From assembly GCA_025934895.1 (NCBI GenBank), contig JAICWH010000019.1, positions 1 to 36,288 on the forward strand: a stretch of 36,288 bases of DNA, given 5' to 3'. This DNA comes from Nocardioidaceae bacterium. Lineage in GTDB: Bacteria; Actinomycetota; Actinomycetes; Propionibacteriales; Nocardioidaceae. The notes beneath the pieces are model-generated. The model saw only the letters and a list, made by a program, of their open reading frames with translations, ran no database searches and was not told where the DNA came from. This document shows positions 23,039 through 33,473 of the stretch, piece by piece. Each line of letters begins with the position of its first letter. The stretch's first letter is position 1. The position numbers and the translations under genes were made by a program.

Positions 23039-24301
23039 GTGGACAGTACGACGCAGGCCCTCCTCTTCGCACTGCTCGGCGCGGTGCTCGGGGCCGGGGT
23101 CGTGCTGGCGTGGCGGGTGAGCGACCACCAGATGCATCCGGGGATCCCGGACCCGGAGCCCGCCGTACCCCCCGGCATCGCCACCGTGCTCAGCGTGCTG
23201 CGCTCCAGCGCCCTGGTGGTCGACGAGAACGACGAGGTGCTCAGGGCCTCGGCCGCGGCGTACTCGTTCGGACTGGTGCGCGGCAACCAGGTGGCGGTGC
23301 AGGAGCTCGCCGACCTGGTCCGCCAGGTACGCCGGGACGGGCAGATCCGCGAGACGGAGCTGGTGGCGGCCGCCACGCGCCCCCGCAGGTCGACGCACCT
23401 GACCGCACGGGTCGCACCACTGAGCAGCCGGCTCGTGCTGGCGCTGGTCGAGGACCGGACGCGGGAGCGCCGCGTCGAGGCGATCCGGCGGGACTTCGTG
23501 GCCAACGTCTCGCACGAGCTGAAGACGCCCGTCGGTGCGCTCAACCTGCTGGCGGAAGCCGTGCAGGAGGCGGCCGACGACCCGGGCGCCGTGACCAGGT
23601 TCGCGGGCCGCATGCAGACCGAGAGCGCACGGCTGACCAAGCTGGTGCAGCAGATCATCGAGCTGTCCCGGTTGCAGGCCGACGACCCGCTCGACGACCC
23701 CGAGCCGGTCGACGTCGACGAGGTCGTGTCCAGGTCCATCGACCAGAGCACCATCGACGCCCAGTCGAAGGAGATCTCGGTGGTGCACGACGGGGAGCGG
23801 GGCCTGCAGATCCTCGGCAACGGTGACGAGGTCGCGCTGGCGCTCGGGAACCTCGTCGCGAACGCGGTCGCCTACTCCTCCGATCGGAGCCGTGTCGTGG
23901 TCGCCGCCAAGGCGCACGACACGATGGTCGACCTGACCGTCACCGACCAGGGGATCGGCATCCCGGCCGCGGACCTCGAGCGGATCTTCGAGCGGTTCTA
24001 CCGGATCGACCCGGCCCGGCACCGCTCCACCGGAGGGACGGGGCTCGGGCTGTCCATCGTCAAGCACGTCGCCGCCTCGCACGGCGGAGAGGTCCGGGTG
24101 TGGTCGGTCCAGGGCCAGGGCTCCACCTTCACGCTGTCACTTCCGCGCCGCGGCGGTGACGGCCCGTCCATCACGTCGACGCCGCCGGTCGAGGCGGCCC
24201 ACCCGGCGGGAGAGCCGCTCGCCCCCCCGTCGTACCCACCCGCGAGTGGACCCCCATCGGGACCGCAGCGGGCGCGCACCCAACCGGAGGCAGCCCCGTG
24301 A
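23039..24301 (+). CDS. senX3: phosphate-responsive sensor histidine kinase SenX3
   Basis: Membrane histidine kinase of 420 residues. An N-terminal hydrophobic helix (ALLFALLGAVLGAGVVLAW) is followed by a PAS-like domain, then the phosphoacceptor helix RRDFVANVSHELKTPVGAL (His about residue 159). The HATPase domain has GNLVANAVAYSS (N box), TDQGIGIPAADLERIFERFY and GGTGLGLSIVKHV. A Pro-rich tail of about 50 residues extends past the kinase core. It overlaps regX3 by four bases (GTGA). With RegX3 and the divergent phoU it forms the phosphate-starvation system. Confidence 0.95.
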   Translation: MDSTTQALLFALLGAVLGAGVVLAWRVSDHQMHPGIPDPEPAVPPGIATVLSVLRSSALVVDENDEVLRASAAAYSFGLVRGNQVAVQELADLVRQVRRDGQIRETELVAAATRPRRSTHLTARVAPLSSRLVLALVEDRTRERRVEAIRRDFVANVSHELKTPVGALNLLAEAVQEAADDPGAVTRFAGRMQTESARLTKLVQQIIELSRLQADDPLDDPEPVDVDEVVSRSIDQSTIDAQSKEISVVHDGERGLQILGNGDEVALALGNLVANAVAYSSDRSRVVVAAKAHDTMVDLTVTDQGIGIPAADLERIFERFYRIDPARHRSTGGTGLGLSIVKHVAASHGGEVRVWSVQGQGSTFTLSLPRRGGDGPSITSTPPVEAAHPAGEPLAPPSYPPASGPPSGPQRARTQPEAAP

Positions 24302-24975
24302 CCCGAGTGCTGGTCGTGGAGGACGAGGAGAGCTACAGCGACGCGCTGGGGTACATGCTTCGCAGGGAGGGGTTCGACGTGTCGATCGTCGGCACCGGAC
24401 CCGACGCCCTGGCCGAGTTCGACCGGACCGGCGCCGACATCGTCCTTCTCGACCTGATGCTGCCCGGCATCCCCGGCACCGAGGTGTGCCGGCGGATCCG
24501 CGCGACCTCCAATGTGCCGGTGATCATGGTCAGCGCGAAGGACGCCGAGGTGGACAAGGTCGTCGGCCTGGAGCTGGGGGCCGACGACTACGTGACGAAG
24601 CCGTACTCCCCACGTGAGCTCGTCGCCCGGATCCGGGCCGTCCTGCGCCGGGGCGCGGAGGTCGAGCCGACCCCGCCGACCCTGGAGGCCGGACCGGTGC
24701 GGATGGACGTGGAGCGCCACGTGGTGACCGTCAACGGAGGCGACACGCGGCTGCCGCTCAAGGAGTTCGAGCTGCTCGAGATGTTCCTGCGCAACCCCGG
24801 CCGGGTGCTGACCAGGGGCCAGCTGATCGACCGGGTCTGGGGCTCGGACTACGTGGGGGACACCAAGACCCTCGACGTGCACGTGAAGCGGCTGCGGGCG
24901 AAGATCGAGCCGGACCCCGCGGTGCCCAGCTACCTCGTGACGGTGCGAGGGCTGGGCTACAAGCTCGAGACCTGA
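24298..24975 (+). CDS. regX3: response regulator RegX3 (OmpR/PhoB family)
   Basis: DNA-binding response regulator of 225 residues. The receiver domain has the acidic pair in VVEDEE, the phosphorylated Asp52 in IVLLDLMLPG and the conserved Lys in DDYVTKPYSP. The C-terminal winged helix of the OmpR type includes LPLKEFELLEMFLRNPGRVL and TLDVHVKRLRAKIE. The GTG start overlaps the senX3 stop, so kinase and regulator are translationally coupled. It is the expected binder of the PHO-box-like repeat at 22945-22966. Confidence 0.95.
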   Translation: MTRVLVVEDEESYSDALGYMLRREGFDVSIVGTGPDALAEFDRTGADIVLLDLMLPGIPGTEVCRRIRATSNVPVIMVSAKDAEVDKVVGLELGADDYVTKPYSPRELVARIRAVLRRGAEVEPTPPTLEAGPVRMDVERHVVTVNGGDTRLPLKEFELLEMFLRNPGRVLTRGQLIDRVWGSDYVGDTKTLDVHVKRLRAKIEPDPAVPSYLVTVRGLGYKLET

Positions 24976-25070
24976 GCCTGTCCGGCGGGGTCCGGGCCGG
25001 CGTGTCACTGCGGAGCATGCCGTCCGGGCCGTCGCGGAACAAGGCAGTCGGTGGCCGGTGTTAGCGGGAG

Positions 25071-25976
25071 GTGATCACCACCCCCCGCGCCCCTGCGCTG
25101 CCGCTTGTCGCGGTGGCCGTCACCCTCGTCCTGTGGTCCTCGGCGTTCGTGGCGATTCGGCATCTCGGGCACTCGTTCTCCCCGGGCGCGCTGTCCCTCG
25201 GACGGCTGCTGGTCGGCTGCCTGGCTCTCGGTGTGGTGCTGTTGACCCGTGGCTGGAGGACCCCGGCGCCTCGGGACTGGCTCGGCCTGGTCGTGATCGG
25301 CGTGCTGTGGTTCGGGGTCTACAACGTCGCCCTCAACGCCGGCGAGCACCGCGTCGACGCCGGCACCGCGGCGATGCTGATCCAGCTGTCTCCGGTCCTG
25401 GTGGCGGTGCTGGCAGCGGTGTTCCTCAAGGAGAAGGCGACCCCGATGCTGGGTGTCGGTCTCCTGGTCGCGTTCGCCGGCGTGGTGCTGATCGCGACGT
25501 CGACCTCGGACGGCGGGCGCCGCGACCCGGTCGGGGTGCTGCTGTGCCTGGTGTCCGCCGCCGCCTACGCGGTCAGCCTGATCTTCCAGAAGCCACTCGT
25601 CTCCCGGCTCTCCGCGATCGAGGTCACCTGGGTGGCCTGCACCATCGGCGCGCTCGCCTGCCTGCCGTTCGCCGGGTCACTGCTGCGAGACACCGCCGCG
25701 GCGAGCACCAGCGACATCGCGTGGGTGGTCTACCTCGGGGTGTTCCCGACCGCGATCGCGTTCTCGACCTACGCCTTCGCGCTGTCCTCGATGACCGCCG
25801 GCAACCTGAGCGTGACGACCTACCTGGTGCCACCGATCACGGTGCTGCTGAGCTGGGTGTTCCTGTCCGAGGCGCCGCCGACCATGGCCTACGTCGGTGG
25901 GGTGCTGTGCCTGCTCGGGGTCGGCCTGGCCCGCCGGCGGCCGAGGGCCCGGGTGACCGCGAGCACGAGCGCCTGA
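25071..25976 (+). CDS. EamA-family (drug/metabolite transporter superfamily) permease
   Basis: Ten-helix membrane protein of 301 residues made of two EamA repeats. The first begins near LVLWSSAFVAIRHLG and the second near VLLCLVSAAAYAVSLIFQKP; the conserved Pro-rich end YLVPPITVLLSWVFLSEAPP is present. Members export amino acids, metabolites or drugs; the substrate cannot be read from the sequence. The GTG at 25071 directly follows GGGAG with no spacer, so the true start is slightly uncertain. It ends in front of a tandem-repeat hairpin region. Confidence 0.9.
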   Translation: MITTPRAPALPLVAVAVTLVLWSSAFVAIRHLGHSFSPGALSLGRLLVGCLALGVVLLTRGWRTPAPRDWLGLVVIGVLWFGVYNVALNAGEHRVDAGTAAMLIQLSPVLVAVLAAVFLKEKATPMLGVGLLVAFAGVVLIATSTSDGGRRDPVGVLLCLVSAAAYAVSLIFQKPLVSRLSAIEVTWVACTIGALACLPFAGSLLRDTAAASTSDIAWVVYLGVFPTAIAFSTYAFALSSMTAGNLSVTTYLVPPITVLLSWVFLSEAPPTMAYVGGVLCLLGVGLARRRPRARVTASTSA

Positions 25977-25978
25977 AC

Positions 25979-26074
25979 GTCGACCCGGCGCATCTGGCGC
26001 GCTGCACCGTGCCCGCCGGGTCGACAGCCCGCCACACCCGCCGGGTCGACAGCCCGCCACACCCGCCGGGTCGA
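25979..26074. repeat. 25-bp tandem repeat that also forms terminator-like hairpins
   Basis: A 25-base unit beginning CCCGCCGGGTCGACAGCCCG is repeated exactly at 26012-26036 and 26037-26061, with a partial third copy at 26062-26074. GTCGACCCGGCG (25979-25990) is a perfect reverse complement of CGCCGGGTCGAC at 26014-26025 and again at 26039-26050. The array fills the gap between two convergent genes and probably acts as a terminator for both. Confidence 0.8.
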
Positions 26075-26090
26075 GAGAGCAGCGGGATGG

Positions 26091-26594
26091 TCAACCGCGC
26101 TCGAGCCAGCCGCGGAACGCGTCGAGGTTGCGGGTGGACTCCCCACGGCTCGTGCGCCACTCCCACTCCTTGCGGATGGACGTCGCGAAACCGAGCTCGA
26201 GAATGGTGTTGAAGGACTCGTCGGCGTAGGTCAGCACCGCGCCCAGGAGCCGGTCTACCTCCTCACGCGTCACCGAGGACAGCGGCAGCCGGCCGTCGAG
26301 GTAGATGTCGCCGGCGTGGTCCACCGCGAACGCGACGCCGAACATCCTCAGGTTGCGCTCGAGCAGCCAGCGGTAGACCCGCTCGTGGTTCTCGTCGGGG
26401 TTGCGGGCCACGAAGGCGTGCACCCCGAACGCGTGCTCCCCGATGTCGAGCCGGCACGGCGTGGACAGCTTCTTCTCGCCGGGGAGGTCCACGGTGAACA
26501 CCCCGGGCCGGATCTCCTTCCACACCAGGTCGGAGTCGGTGAGGGTGCTGCGGAGCACCTCGGTGGCGGCCTCCCGCTGGGACGTCGGGGTCAC
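26091..26594 (-). CDS. YbjN-domain protein
   Basis: A protein of 167 residues starting [14 protein letters not shown]. It belongs to the YbjN family (PF10722), which has a type III secretion chaperone-like fold and unknown function. Typical segments are [40 protein letters not shown] and [15 protein letters not shown]. The GTG start overlaps the mshA stop by four bases, so the two are co-translated. The mshA-ybjN pair is conserved in actinobacteria (M. tuberculosis Rv0486-Rv0487), suggesting a role linked to mycothiol, though none has been shown here. Confidence 0.88.
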   Translation of the reverse strand: MTPTSQREAATEVLRSTLTDSDLVWKEIRPGVFTVDLPGEKKLSTPCRLDIGEHAFGVHAFVARNPDENHERVYRWLLERNLRMFGVAFAVDHAGDIYLDGRLPLSSVTREEVDRLLGAVLTYADESFNTILELGFATSIRKEWEWRTSRGESTRNLDAFRGWLERG

Positions 26595-27877
26595 CGGACA
26601 GCCGCAAGGTCGGCGCGCATCGACCGGGCCGCGGCGCGGTAGACCTGCAACGTGCGGTCCGCGGTCTGCTCCCACGCGAAGTTCGAGGCCTGCGCGAGCG
26701 CCCCGCGCGACATGGCTGCCCGCAGGCCCGGAGCGGCCACGATGCGCTCCATGGCGCGGGCGTAGTCGGCCGGGTCGTGCCCCTCGACGAGCAGGCCGGA
26801 CACCCCGTCCCGCACGGCGGTGGTGAGCCCCCCCACGGCAGCGGCCACGACCGGCGTACCGGACGCCTGAGCCTCCACGGCGACCAGCCCGAACGACTCG
26901 TTGTAGGACGGCACGCAGACGAGGGTCGCCGCGGCGTACCAGTCGGCGAGGACGGCCTGCGCCACCGGCGGCACGAAGCGCACGACGTCATCGACGCCGA
27001 GCGCGGCGGCGAGCTGGACCAGCGACTCGGGGTGCTCGAGGCCGGTGCCCGACGGACCTCCCACCACCGGCACGACCAGCCGGGCGCGCAGTGCCGGGTC
27101 CCGCTCGAGGAGGACGCGTACGGCGTGCAGCAGCACGTCCGGGGCCTTGAGAGGCTGGATGCGCCCGGCGAACATCAGCACCACCGCGTCCTGCGGCAGG
27201 CCCAGCCGGCCGCGGGCGGACGTCGAGGGCCGGAAGACGTCGAGGTCAACGCCGGGGTGCACGACCTCGACCCGGCCGGGGTCCGCGTCGTACAGCTCGA
27301 GCAGCTGCTTGGCCTCGATGTCGGTGCTGGCGATCAGCATGTCGGCGGCCTCGACCACCTGCTCCTCGCCGACCACCCGGGCGGCCGGCTCCGGGATGTC
27401 GCCGGCTGCGAGCGAGGCGTTCTTCACCTTGGCCATGGTGTGCATCGAGTGCACGAGCGGGACGCTCCACCGGTCCCGGACCAGGGCCCCGACCTGGCCG
27501 GAGAGCCAGTAGTGGGAGTGCACGACGTCGTACCAGCCCTGGTGGTGACGGGCCTCGGCACGCAGCACCTCCCCGGCGAAGGCGCACAGCTGACCCGGCA
27601 ACTCGGCCTTGGTCAGCCCCTCGAGCGGCCCGGCGTGCACGTGGTGGACGGTGACGCCCGGGAACGCCTCGACGGTGGGCGGAAGTCTCGACGAGGTGGC
27701 CCGCGTGTAGACCTCGACCGCGAGGTTGCGGGCTGCCAGCCGGCGGGCGAGCTCGACGACGTAGACGTTCATTCCGCCCGCGTCACCGGTGCCGGGCTGG
27801 TCCAGGGGCGACGTGTGCACGCTGATCATCGCGACCCGGCCGAGGCGGCGTAGCGGCTTCATCCACTCACCTCTCAT
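26591..27877 (-). CDS. mshA: D-inositol-3-phosphate glycosyltransferase MshA
   Basis: GT-B fold (GT4) glycosyltransferase of 428 residues. It catalyses the first step of mycothiol synthesis, joining GlcNAc from UDP-GlcNAc to inositol 3-phosphate. The signature N-terminus [20 protein letters not shown] is clear. [26 protein letters not shown], the [14 protein letters not shown] nucleotide-sugar region and [20 protein letters not shown] are also present. The start at ATG 27877 has GGAGG eight bases upstream; ATG 27862 with GAGGTGAG is a second option. It is divergent from an SDR gene across a 148-base gap. Confidence 0.95.
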   Translation of the reverse strand: MRGEWMKPLRRLGRVAMISVHTSPLDQPGTGDAGGMNVYVVELARRLAARNLAVEVYTRATSSRLPPTVEAFPGVTVHHVHAGPLEGLTKAELPGQLCAFAGEVLRAEARHHQGWYDVVHSHYWLSGQVGALVRDRWSVPLVHSMHTMAKVKNASLAAGDIPEPAARVVGEEQVVEAADMLIASTDIEAKQLLELYDADPGRVEVVHPGVDLDVFRPSTSARGRLGLPQDAVVLMFAGRIQPLKAPDVLLHAVRVLLERDPALRARLVVPVVGGPSGTGLEHPESLVQLAAALGVDDVVRFVPPVAQAVLADWYAAATLVCVPSYNESFGLVAVEAQASGTPVVAAAVGGLTTAVRDGVSGLLVEGHDPADYARAMERIVAAPGLRAAMSRGALAQASNFAWEQTADRTLQVYRAAARSMRADLAAVR

Positions 27878-27952
27878 CCGGGACACCTCCAGATCCCAAA
27901 CCCAGGCCGTCTCGCCGGTATTCCTACCCAGTCGTGCGACCGGTAGGCCGGT

Positions 27953-28014
27953 GTCCCGAAGGCCGGACGGTCCGGCTCGGGGCCCTGGCGGCGCGGCCCG
28001 CGGCGGTTCGGGAC
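27953..28014. promoter_or_regulatory. nested inverted repeats between mshA and the SDR gene
   Basis: GTCCCGAA (27953-27960) is repeated inverted as TTCGGGAC (28007-28014). Inside it GCCGGAC-G-GTCCGGC (27962-27976) forms a tight seven-base-pair dyad. The right outer arm touches the probable -10 of the SDR gene. It could be an operator or simply the fold of a GC-rich gap. Confidence 0.3.
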
Positions 28015-28019
28015 AGAAT
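28014..28019 (+). promoter_or_regulatory. -10 element of a probable leaderless promoter (SDR gene)
   Basis: CAGAAT ends six bases before the ATG at 28026. It matches TANNNT only at the second and last positions, but spacing and lack of a Shine-Dalgarno agree with other genes here. Confidence 0.35.
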
Positions 28020-28025
28020 CGGCGC

Positions 28026-28796
28026 ATGAGCAACCCCAACGCGGTCGTGACCGGCGCGAGCAGCGGCATCGGCGCGGCCACCGCGCGCCACCTGGCCGCT
28101 GCCGGCTTCCAGGTGTTCTGCGCGGCCCGTCGCGAGGACCGCGTGACAGCGCTCGCCGACGAGATCGGAGGTACGGCGATCCGCTGCGACGTCACCGACG
28201 CCGACGACGTGGCCGCTCTCGCGGCTCGGGTGGGTCCGCGGCTCGACGTACTCGTCAACAACGCCGGAGGCGCCTTCGGTGCGTCGCCCGTGACCGAGGC
28301 GGACCCCGAGCAGTGGCGGCAGATGTACGAGGTCAACGTGATCGGGCTGGTGCAGGTCACGAAGGCACTCGTTCCCGCGCTGGTGGCCAGCGGTGCCGGC
28401 GTCATCCTCAACGTGGGGTCCACCGCCGGTCGGATCGCCTACGAGGGCGGCGGCGGCTACACGGCCGCCAAGCACGGAACCCAGGTGGTGACCGAGACGC
28501 TGCGTCTCGAGCTCTACGACCAGCCGGTCCGGGTCTGCGAGATCGCGCCGGGCATGGTCCGGACCGACGAGTTCGGGCTGGTCCGGTTCGGCGGCGACCG
28601 CGAGGCGGCGGATGCGGTGTATGCGGGGGTGGCCGAGCCGCTGACCGCCGACGACATCGCGGACGCGATCACCTGGATGGTCACCCGCCCGGCCCACGTG
28701 AACATCGACGAGCTGGTCATCCGGCCCCGCGCCCAGGCCTCCCAGCACAAGGTGCACCGGGTCTTCCCCGACACCCGTGGACCCTCCGAGCGGTAG
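28026..28796 (+). CDS. short-chain dehydrogenase/reductase (YdfG-like)
   Basis: Classical SDR oxidoreductase of 256 residues with a Rossmann fold. The cofactor motif is [12 protein letters not shown], followed by [18 protein letters not shown], the catalytic Ser in [11 protein letters not shown] and the YTAAKHG Tyr/Lys pair. An Arg pair after the second strand (CAARREDR) points to NADPH. It resembles YdfG-type reductases of 3-hydroxy acids and ketones, but the substrate is not determined. Its final codons overlap the probable -10 of the downstream antiporter gene. Confidence 0.9.
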   Translation: MSNPNAVVTGASSGIGAATARHLAAAGFQVFCAARREDRVTALADEIGGTAIRCDVTDADDVAALAARVGPRLDVLVNNAGGAFGASPVTEADPEQWRQMYEVNVIGLVQVTKALVPALVASGAGVILNVGSTAGRIAYEGGGGYTAAKHGTQVVTETLRLELYDQPVRVCEIAPGMVRTDEFGLVRFGGDREAADAVYAGVAEPLTADDIADAITWMVTRPAHVNIDELVIRPRAQASQHKVHRVFPDTRGPSER

Positions 28797-28873
28797 AGTC
28801 GGCTGCGGAGCGCCGGGAAGTCTGGTCGGCAAGAGCATCGCCTGCCTGCACGCCGATCTCGAGGAGCACCGCC
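28794..28873 (+). promoter_or_regulatory. promoter and structured leader upstream of the antiporter gene
   Basis: TAGAGT (28794-28799), overlapping the SDR stop, is a likely -10. The following leader of about 68 bases contains GCCGGGAAGTCTGGTCGGC (28812-28830), where GCCG and CGGC can pair around an 11-base loop. GAGGAG (28861-28866) is the ribosome-binding site. Placement before a cation antiporter suggests a cis-acting RNA element, but I cannot match it to a named riboswitch. Confidence 0.35.
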
Positions 28874-30340
28874 GTGTCCGACTCGTACCGCTTCGCCGGG
28901 CTGGTGCTCATCGTGGCCGGCGCGGGCCTCCTCGCGGTCCTCTCGAACCGGCTGACCGAACGGGTCAGGGTCCCTGCGCCGCTCCTGGTGCTGGTGGCCG
29001 CCGCCGTCGCGGTGAACGCGGTCCCGGACCTGCACGTCCCCTCGGAGCACCTGGTCGAGCGGTTGGTCAGCATCGCCCTGGTCTGCATCCTGTTCGACGG
29101 CGGCCTGCACATGGGCTGGCCCAGGTTCCGGGCCGCGCTGGCCCCGATCGCGATGCTCGGGGTCCTGGGCACCTTCCTCACCGTTGCGGCGGCCGCGGCC
29201 TTCATCCACGTGGTGATCGGGATCGACTGGTTCCCGGCGCTGCTGGTGGCCACGGCGATCTCCCCGACCGACCCCGCGGTGGTGTTCTCGGTGCTCGGGC
29301 AGCGCGAGGTCTCGGGTCGCAGCGGCACCATCCTGGAGGGCGAGTCGGGCGCCAACGACCCGGTCGGCATCGCCCTGATGGCCAGCCTCGTCACCGCCGG
29401 AGGCCTCAGCGCCGGGGCGTTCGGACACATCGCCGGTGAGTTCGCCCTGCAGATGGTCGTGGGCGTGCTCGTGGGGGTGCTGGGCGGGCGGGCCATGCTG
29501 TGGTTCATGCGCGCCGTCCCGCTCCCGGGCGAGGGACTGTACCCCCTACGGACCGCCGCCTGCGCGCTCATTCTCTTCGGCATCGCCACGCTCGCCCACG
29601 GCTCGGGGTTCCTGGCCGTCTTCGTCGCCGGGATCCTGCTCGGCGATGCCCGGGCCCCCTACAAGCGGGAGGTCGAGAGGTTCCACTCCGCCCTGGCCAG
29701 CCTGGGCGAGATCGTCGCCTTCATCATGCTCGGCCTCACCGTCGACCTGCACGAGCTGGCCCACACCGACGTCTGGGTCCCCGGCCTGGTGATCGGCGTC
29801 GTGGTCGCCGCCGTCGTCCGCCCGGTCGTCGTCGGACTGTGCCTCGTCCCGGCCCGGCTGCGCGGCAACGAGACCCGCTTCGTGCAGTTCGCCGGCCTCA
29901 AGGGCGCCGTCCCGATCCTGCTCGGCAGCTTCATCCTCGCGGCGCGGGTCTCCGGCGCCGAACGGCTCTACGGCATCGTGGTCGTCGTCGTGGTGTTCTC
30001 GGTGCTCGTCCAGGGCAGCCTGGTGCCGACCGTCGCGAAGCTCCTGCAGCTGCCGATGCGCACGGTGAGCCAGGAGCCGTGGGCCGTGGGGGTGCGGCTC
30101 GCCGAGGAGCCCGAAGGCGTGCACCTGCTCACCATCACCGCGGGCGCCCCCGCTGACGGTCACCGGATCGAGGATCTCGCGGCGCTGCCCGAGGATGCCT
30201 GGATCAGCATCGTCGTACGCGACAACCGCCTGCTTCCGGTCCGTGGGGACAGCCGGCTCCAGGCCGGTGACGAGGTCCTGGTGATCGCGGACGGCGACAT
30301 GCGGGACGCCCTGACGGCCACCTTCCGTCCGGGCAGCTGA
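28874..30340 (+). CDS. cation/proton antiporter with C-terminal TrkA-C-type domain (NhaP2-like)
   Basis: Membrane transporter of 488 residues. The first 390 or so form the 12-13 helix CPA antiporter domain, with the conserved ATAISPTDPAVVFSVLGQR and LEGESGANDPVGIALM segments. The NDP motif holds the cation-binding Asp. The C-terminal 100 residues (EPEGVHLLTITAGAPADGHR to DEVLVIADGDM) form a TrkA-C (RCK-C) regulatory domain, which favours potassium or sodium/proton exchange of the NhaP2/CvrA type. The GTG start has GAGGAG seven bases upstream and follows a structured leader. Confidence 0.9.
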   Translation: MSDSYRFAGLVLIVAGAGLLAVLSNRLTERVRVPAPLLVLVAAAVAVNAVPDLHVPSEHLVERLVSIALVCILFDGGLHMGWPRFRAALAPIAMLGVLGTFLTVAAAAAFIHVVIGIDWFPALLVATAISPTDPAVVFSVLGQREVSGRSGTILEGESGANDPVGIALMASLVTAGGLSAGAFGHIAGEFALQMVVGVLVGVLGGRAMLWFMRAVPLPGEGLYPLRTAACALILFGIATLAHGSGFLAVFVAGILLGDARAPYKREVERFHSALASLGEIVAFIMLGLTVDLHELAHTDVWVPGLVIGVVVAAVVRPVVVGLCLVPARLRGNETRFVQFAGLKGAVPILLGSFILAARVSGAERLYGIVVVVVVFSVLVQGSLVPTVAKLLQLPMRTVSQEPWAVGVRLAEEPEGVHLLTITAGAPADGHRIEDLAALPEDAWISIVVRDNRLLPVRGDSRLQAGDEVLVIADGDMRDALTATFRPGS

Positions 30341-30380
30341 GCCTCTGCGCACACAAGCACCCGCTGACACCCTGAGCCGG

Positions 30381-30386
30381 TAGACT
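30381..30386 (+). promoter_or_regulatory. -10 element upstream of typA
   Basis: TAGACT lies 97 bases before the typA ATG, implying a leader of about 90 bases. The -35 is unclear. The 143-base gap between the antiporter and typA holds nothing else I recognise. Confidence 0.35.
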
Positions 30387-30483
30387 GGTGGCCGCTCACC
30401 GCAGCGTCGGACCCCGCGGCCGCATCGACGGCCCTCCGTATGGCGCCTGCTGATCCCAACTCGAAAGCGACGACGGCTACCCC

Positions 30484-32382
<1,899 letters not shown>

Positions 32383-32408
32383 CCTATGCATGGACAGCGG
32401 CCATTCGG

Positions 32409-32466
32409 ACATGCAGCTCCCCCTCCTCACGCCGACCTGCGGCTGGTTCGGGTGGGAGCTGCATGT
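32409..32466. repeat. palindromic element A, downstream of typA and the DUF559 gene
   Basis: ACATGCAGCTCCC (32409-32421) and its exact reverse complement GGGAGCTGCATGT (32454-32466) enclose 32 bases. The element spans the 3' end of the convergent DUF559 gene. It can terminate typA, and it shares both arms with the element at 33385-33441. Confidence 0.8.
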
Positions 32467-33326
32467 TGCTGTGGTCGCGCCTGCTGCGCTCTGCGGAAGC
32501 AGTCCGCGACGTAGGCCGGCTCGAACATGACGTTCTCCCAGCTGAACCGCAGCACGATCCAGCCCCGCACGGCCAGTGCGGTGTAGCGCTCGCAGTCGCG
32601 CTTGAGCGCCTGGCGCCGACCGTGGAACTCGAAGGAGTCAGCCTCGGCCACGATCCGGCGGTCCACGTCCACCAGATCCGGTCGGCCGACGAACCCGTCC
32701 TCGTCAATGGTGACTTGCGGCCGCATGTCGATGCCTGTGACGCCGAGGGCGATCGCACGGAGAACCGACTCGAACGGGTTGGCCGACAGGCCGCTGGCCT
32801 CCTGCGCGACGCGTAGGCACCGTCGTCGGCCTACGGTCGGCACCTGGTCGGCCAGGCGTCTCAGCAACCCACTCGTGACGTTGCCGTGCCGCAGTGCGGA
32901 GTCCGCGACGGTCAGGCCCTCGTCCAGCGGACAGACCTTGATGCAGTCCATCACCGTGCGGCCGGCACGCGTCTGGCCGTTCCAGATCTCGTCCTCGTCG
33001 AGGTCGCGCCACTTCACGTCCACGCCCTGTCGCCGACGAGGCTCGATCCTCCGGTTGCGAGGGACGGTCACCGTCGGCAGCCTGGGCCGGTGCTTGAGCT
33101 CCCAGCCGTGCAGCTGTGCCGCGCTCAGGTGGGAGACCACACCGGAGAGCCGTGCCGCCGCCCGACGGGACTCATCGGAGTGCGGGAGAGCGAAGCGGCC
33201 ACGTGCCACCCGGAGCACCGAGCCGTTCTCGAGCGCCGTGCGGACCTTGCGGCGCGAGGTCAGGTGGTACAACAGGGCGGCCTCGAGCACCCCGCCCCTC
33301 CACGTCAGAGCCTCGACGACCTCCAT
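32427..33326 (-). CDS. DUF559 (Vsr/very-short-patch-repair-like) nuclease-domain protein
   Basis: A protein of 299 residues. The N-terminal part is a winged-helix-like domain resembling type IV toxin-antitoxin AbiEi antitoxins (LTSRRKVRTALENGSVLRVA, ARLSGVVSHLSAAQLHGW). The C-terminal part is a restriction-endonuclease-fold DUF559 domain, with VGRPDLVDVDRRIVAEADSF as the acidic core and RDCERYTALAVRGWIVLRFSW after it. Such proteins are common, solitary and often multicopy in actinobacteria, with no settled function. The gene is bracketed by two related palindromes (32409-32466 and 33385-33441), and its last codons lie within the first. Start at ATG 33326. Confidence 0.82.
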   Translation of the reverse strand: MEVVEALTWRGGVLEAALLYHLTSRRKVRTALENGSVLRVARGRFALPHSDESRRAAARLSGVVSHLSAAQLHGWELKHRPRLPTVTVPRNRRIEPRRRQGVDVKWRDLDEDEIWNGQTRAGRTVMDCIKVCPLDEGLTVADSALRHGNVTSGLLRRLADQVPTVGRRRCLRVAQEASGLSANPFESVLRAIALGVTGIDMRPQVTIDEDGFVGRPDLVDVDRRIVAEADSFEFHGRRQALKRDCERYTALAVRGWIVLRFSWENVMFEPAYVADCFRRAQQARPQQHAAPTRTSRRSA

Positions 33327-33384
33327 GTCCGAAGCCTGCGGCCTCGCGGCGAATCTCGCGAACGGTCATCCACAGGCCACCCGA

Positions 33385-33441
33385 ACATGCAGCTGTCCAC
33401 GAAACAGAGGCCCAGTAGCCCTGGTAGGCGGAGTTGCATGT
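33385..33441. repeat. palindromic element B, upstream of the DUF559 gene
   Basis: ACATGCAGCT (33385-33394) pairs, with one G-T wobble, with AGTTGCATGT (33432-33441). Its right arm GGAGTTGCATGTCCCTGTGG is nearly the same as the right arm of the element at 32409 (GGAGCTGCATGTTGCTGTGG), in the same orientation and with nearly the same total length (57 against 58 bases). The central sequences differ. Confidence 0.75.
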
Positions 33442-33473
33442 CCCTGTGGCCGGAGGTTTCGGGGGCAGCGTCG

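Noticed and set aside
26012-26074. CRISPR-like repeat
   Set aside because: The 25-base units abut directly with no spacers, only 2.5 copies exist and no cas genes are near.
28812-28830. Cobalamin riboswitch
   Set aside because: GGGAA and a nearby GGT resemble part of the B12 core, but the remaining conserved boxes are absent and the leader is too short.
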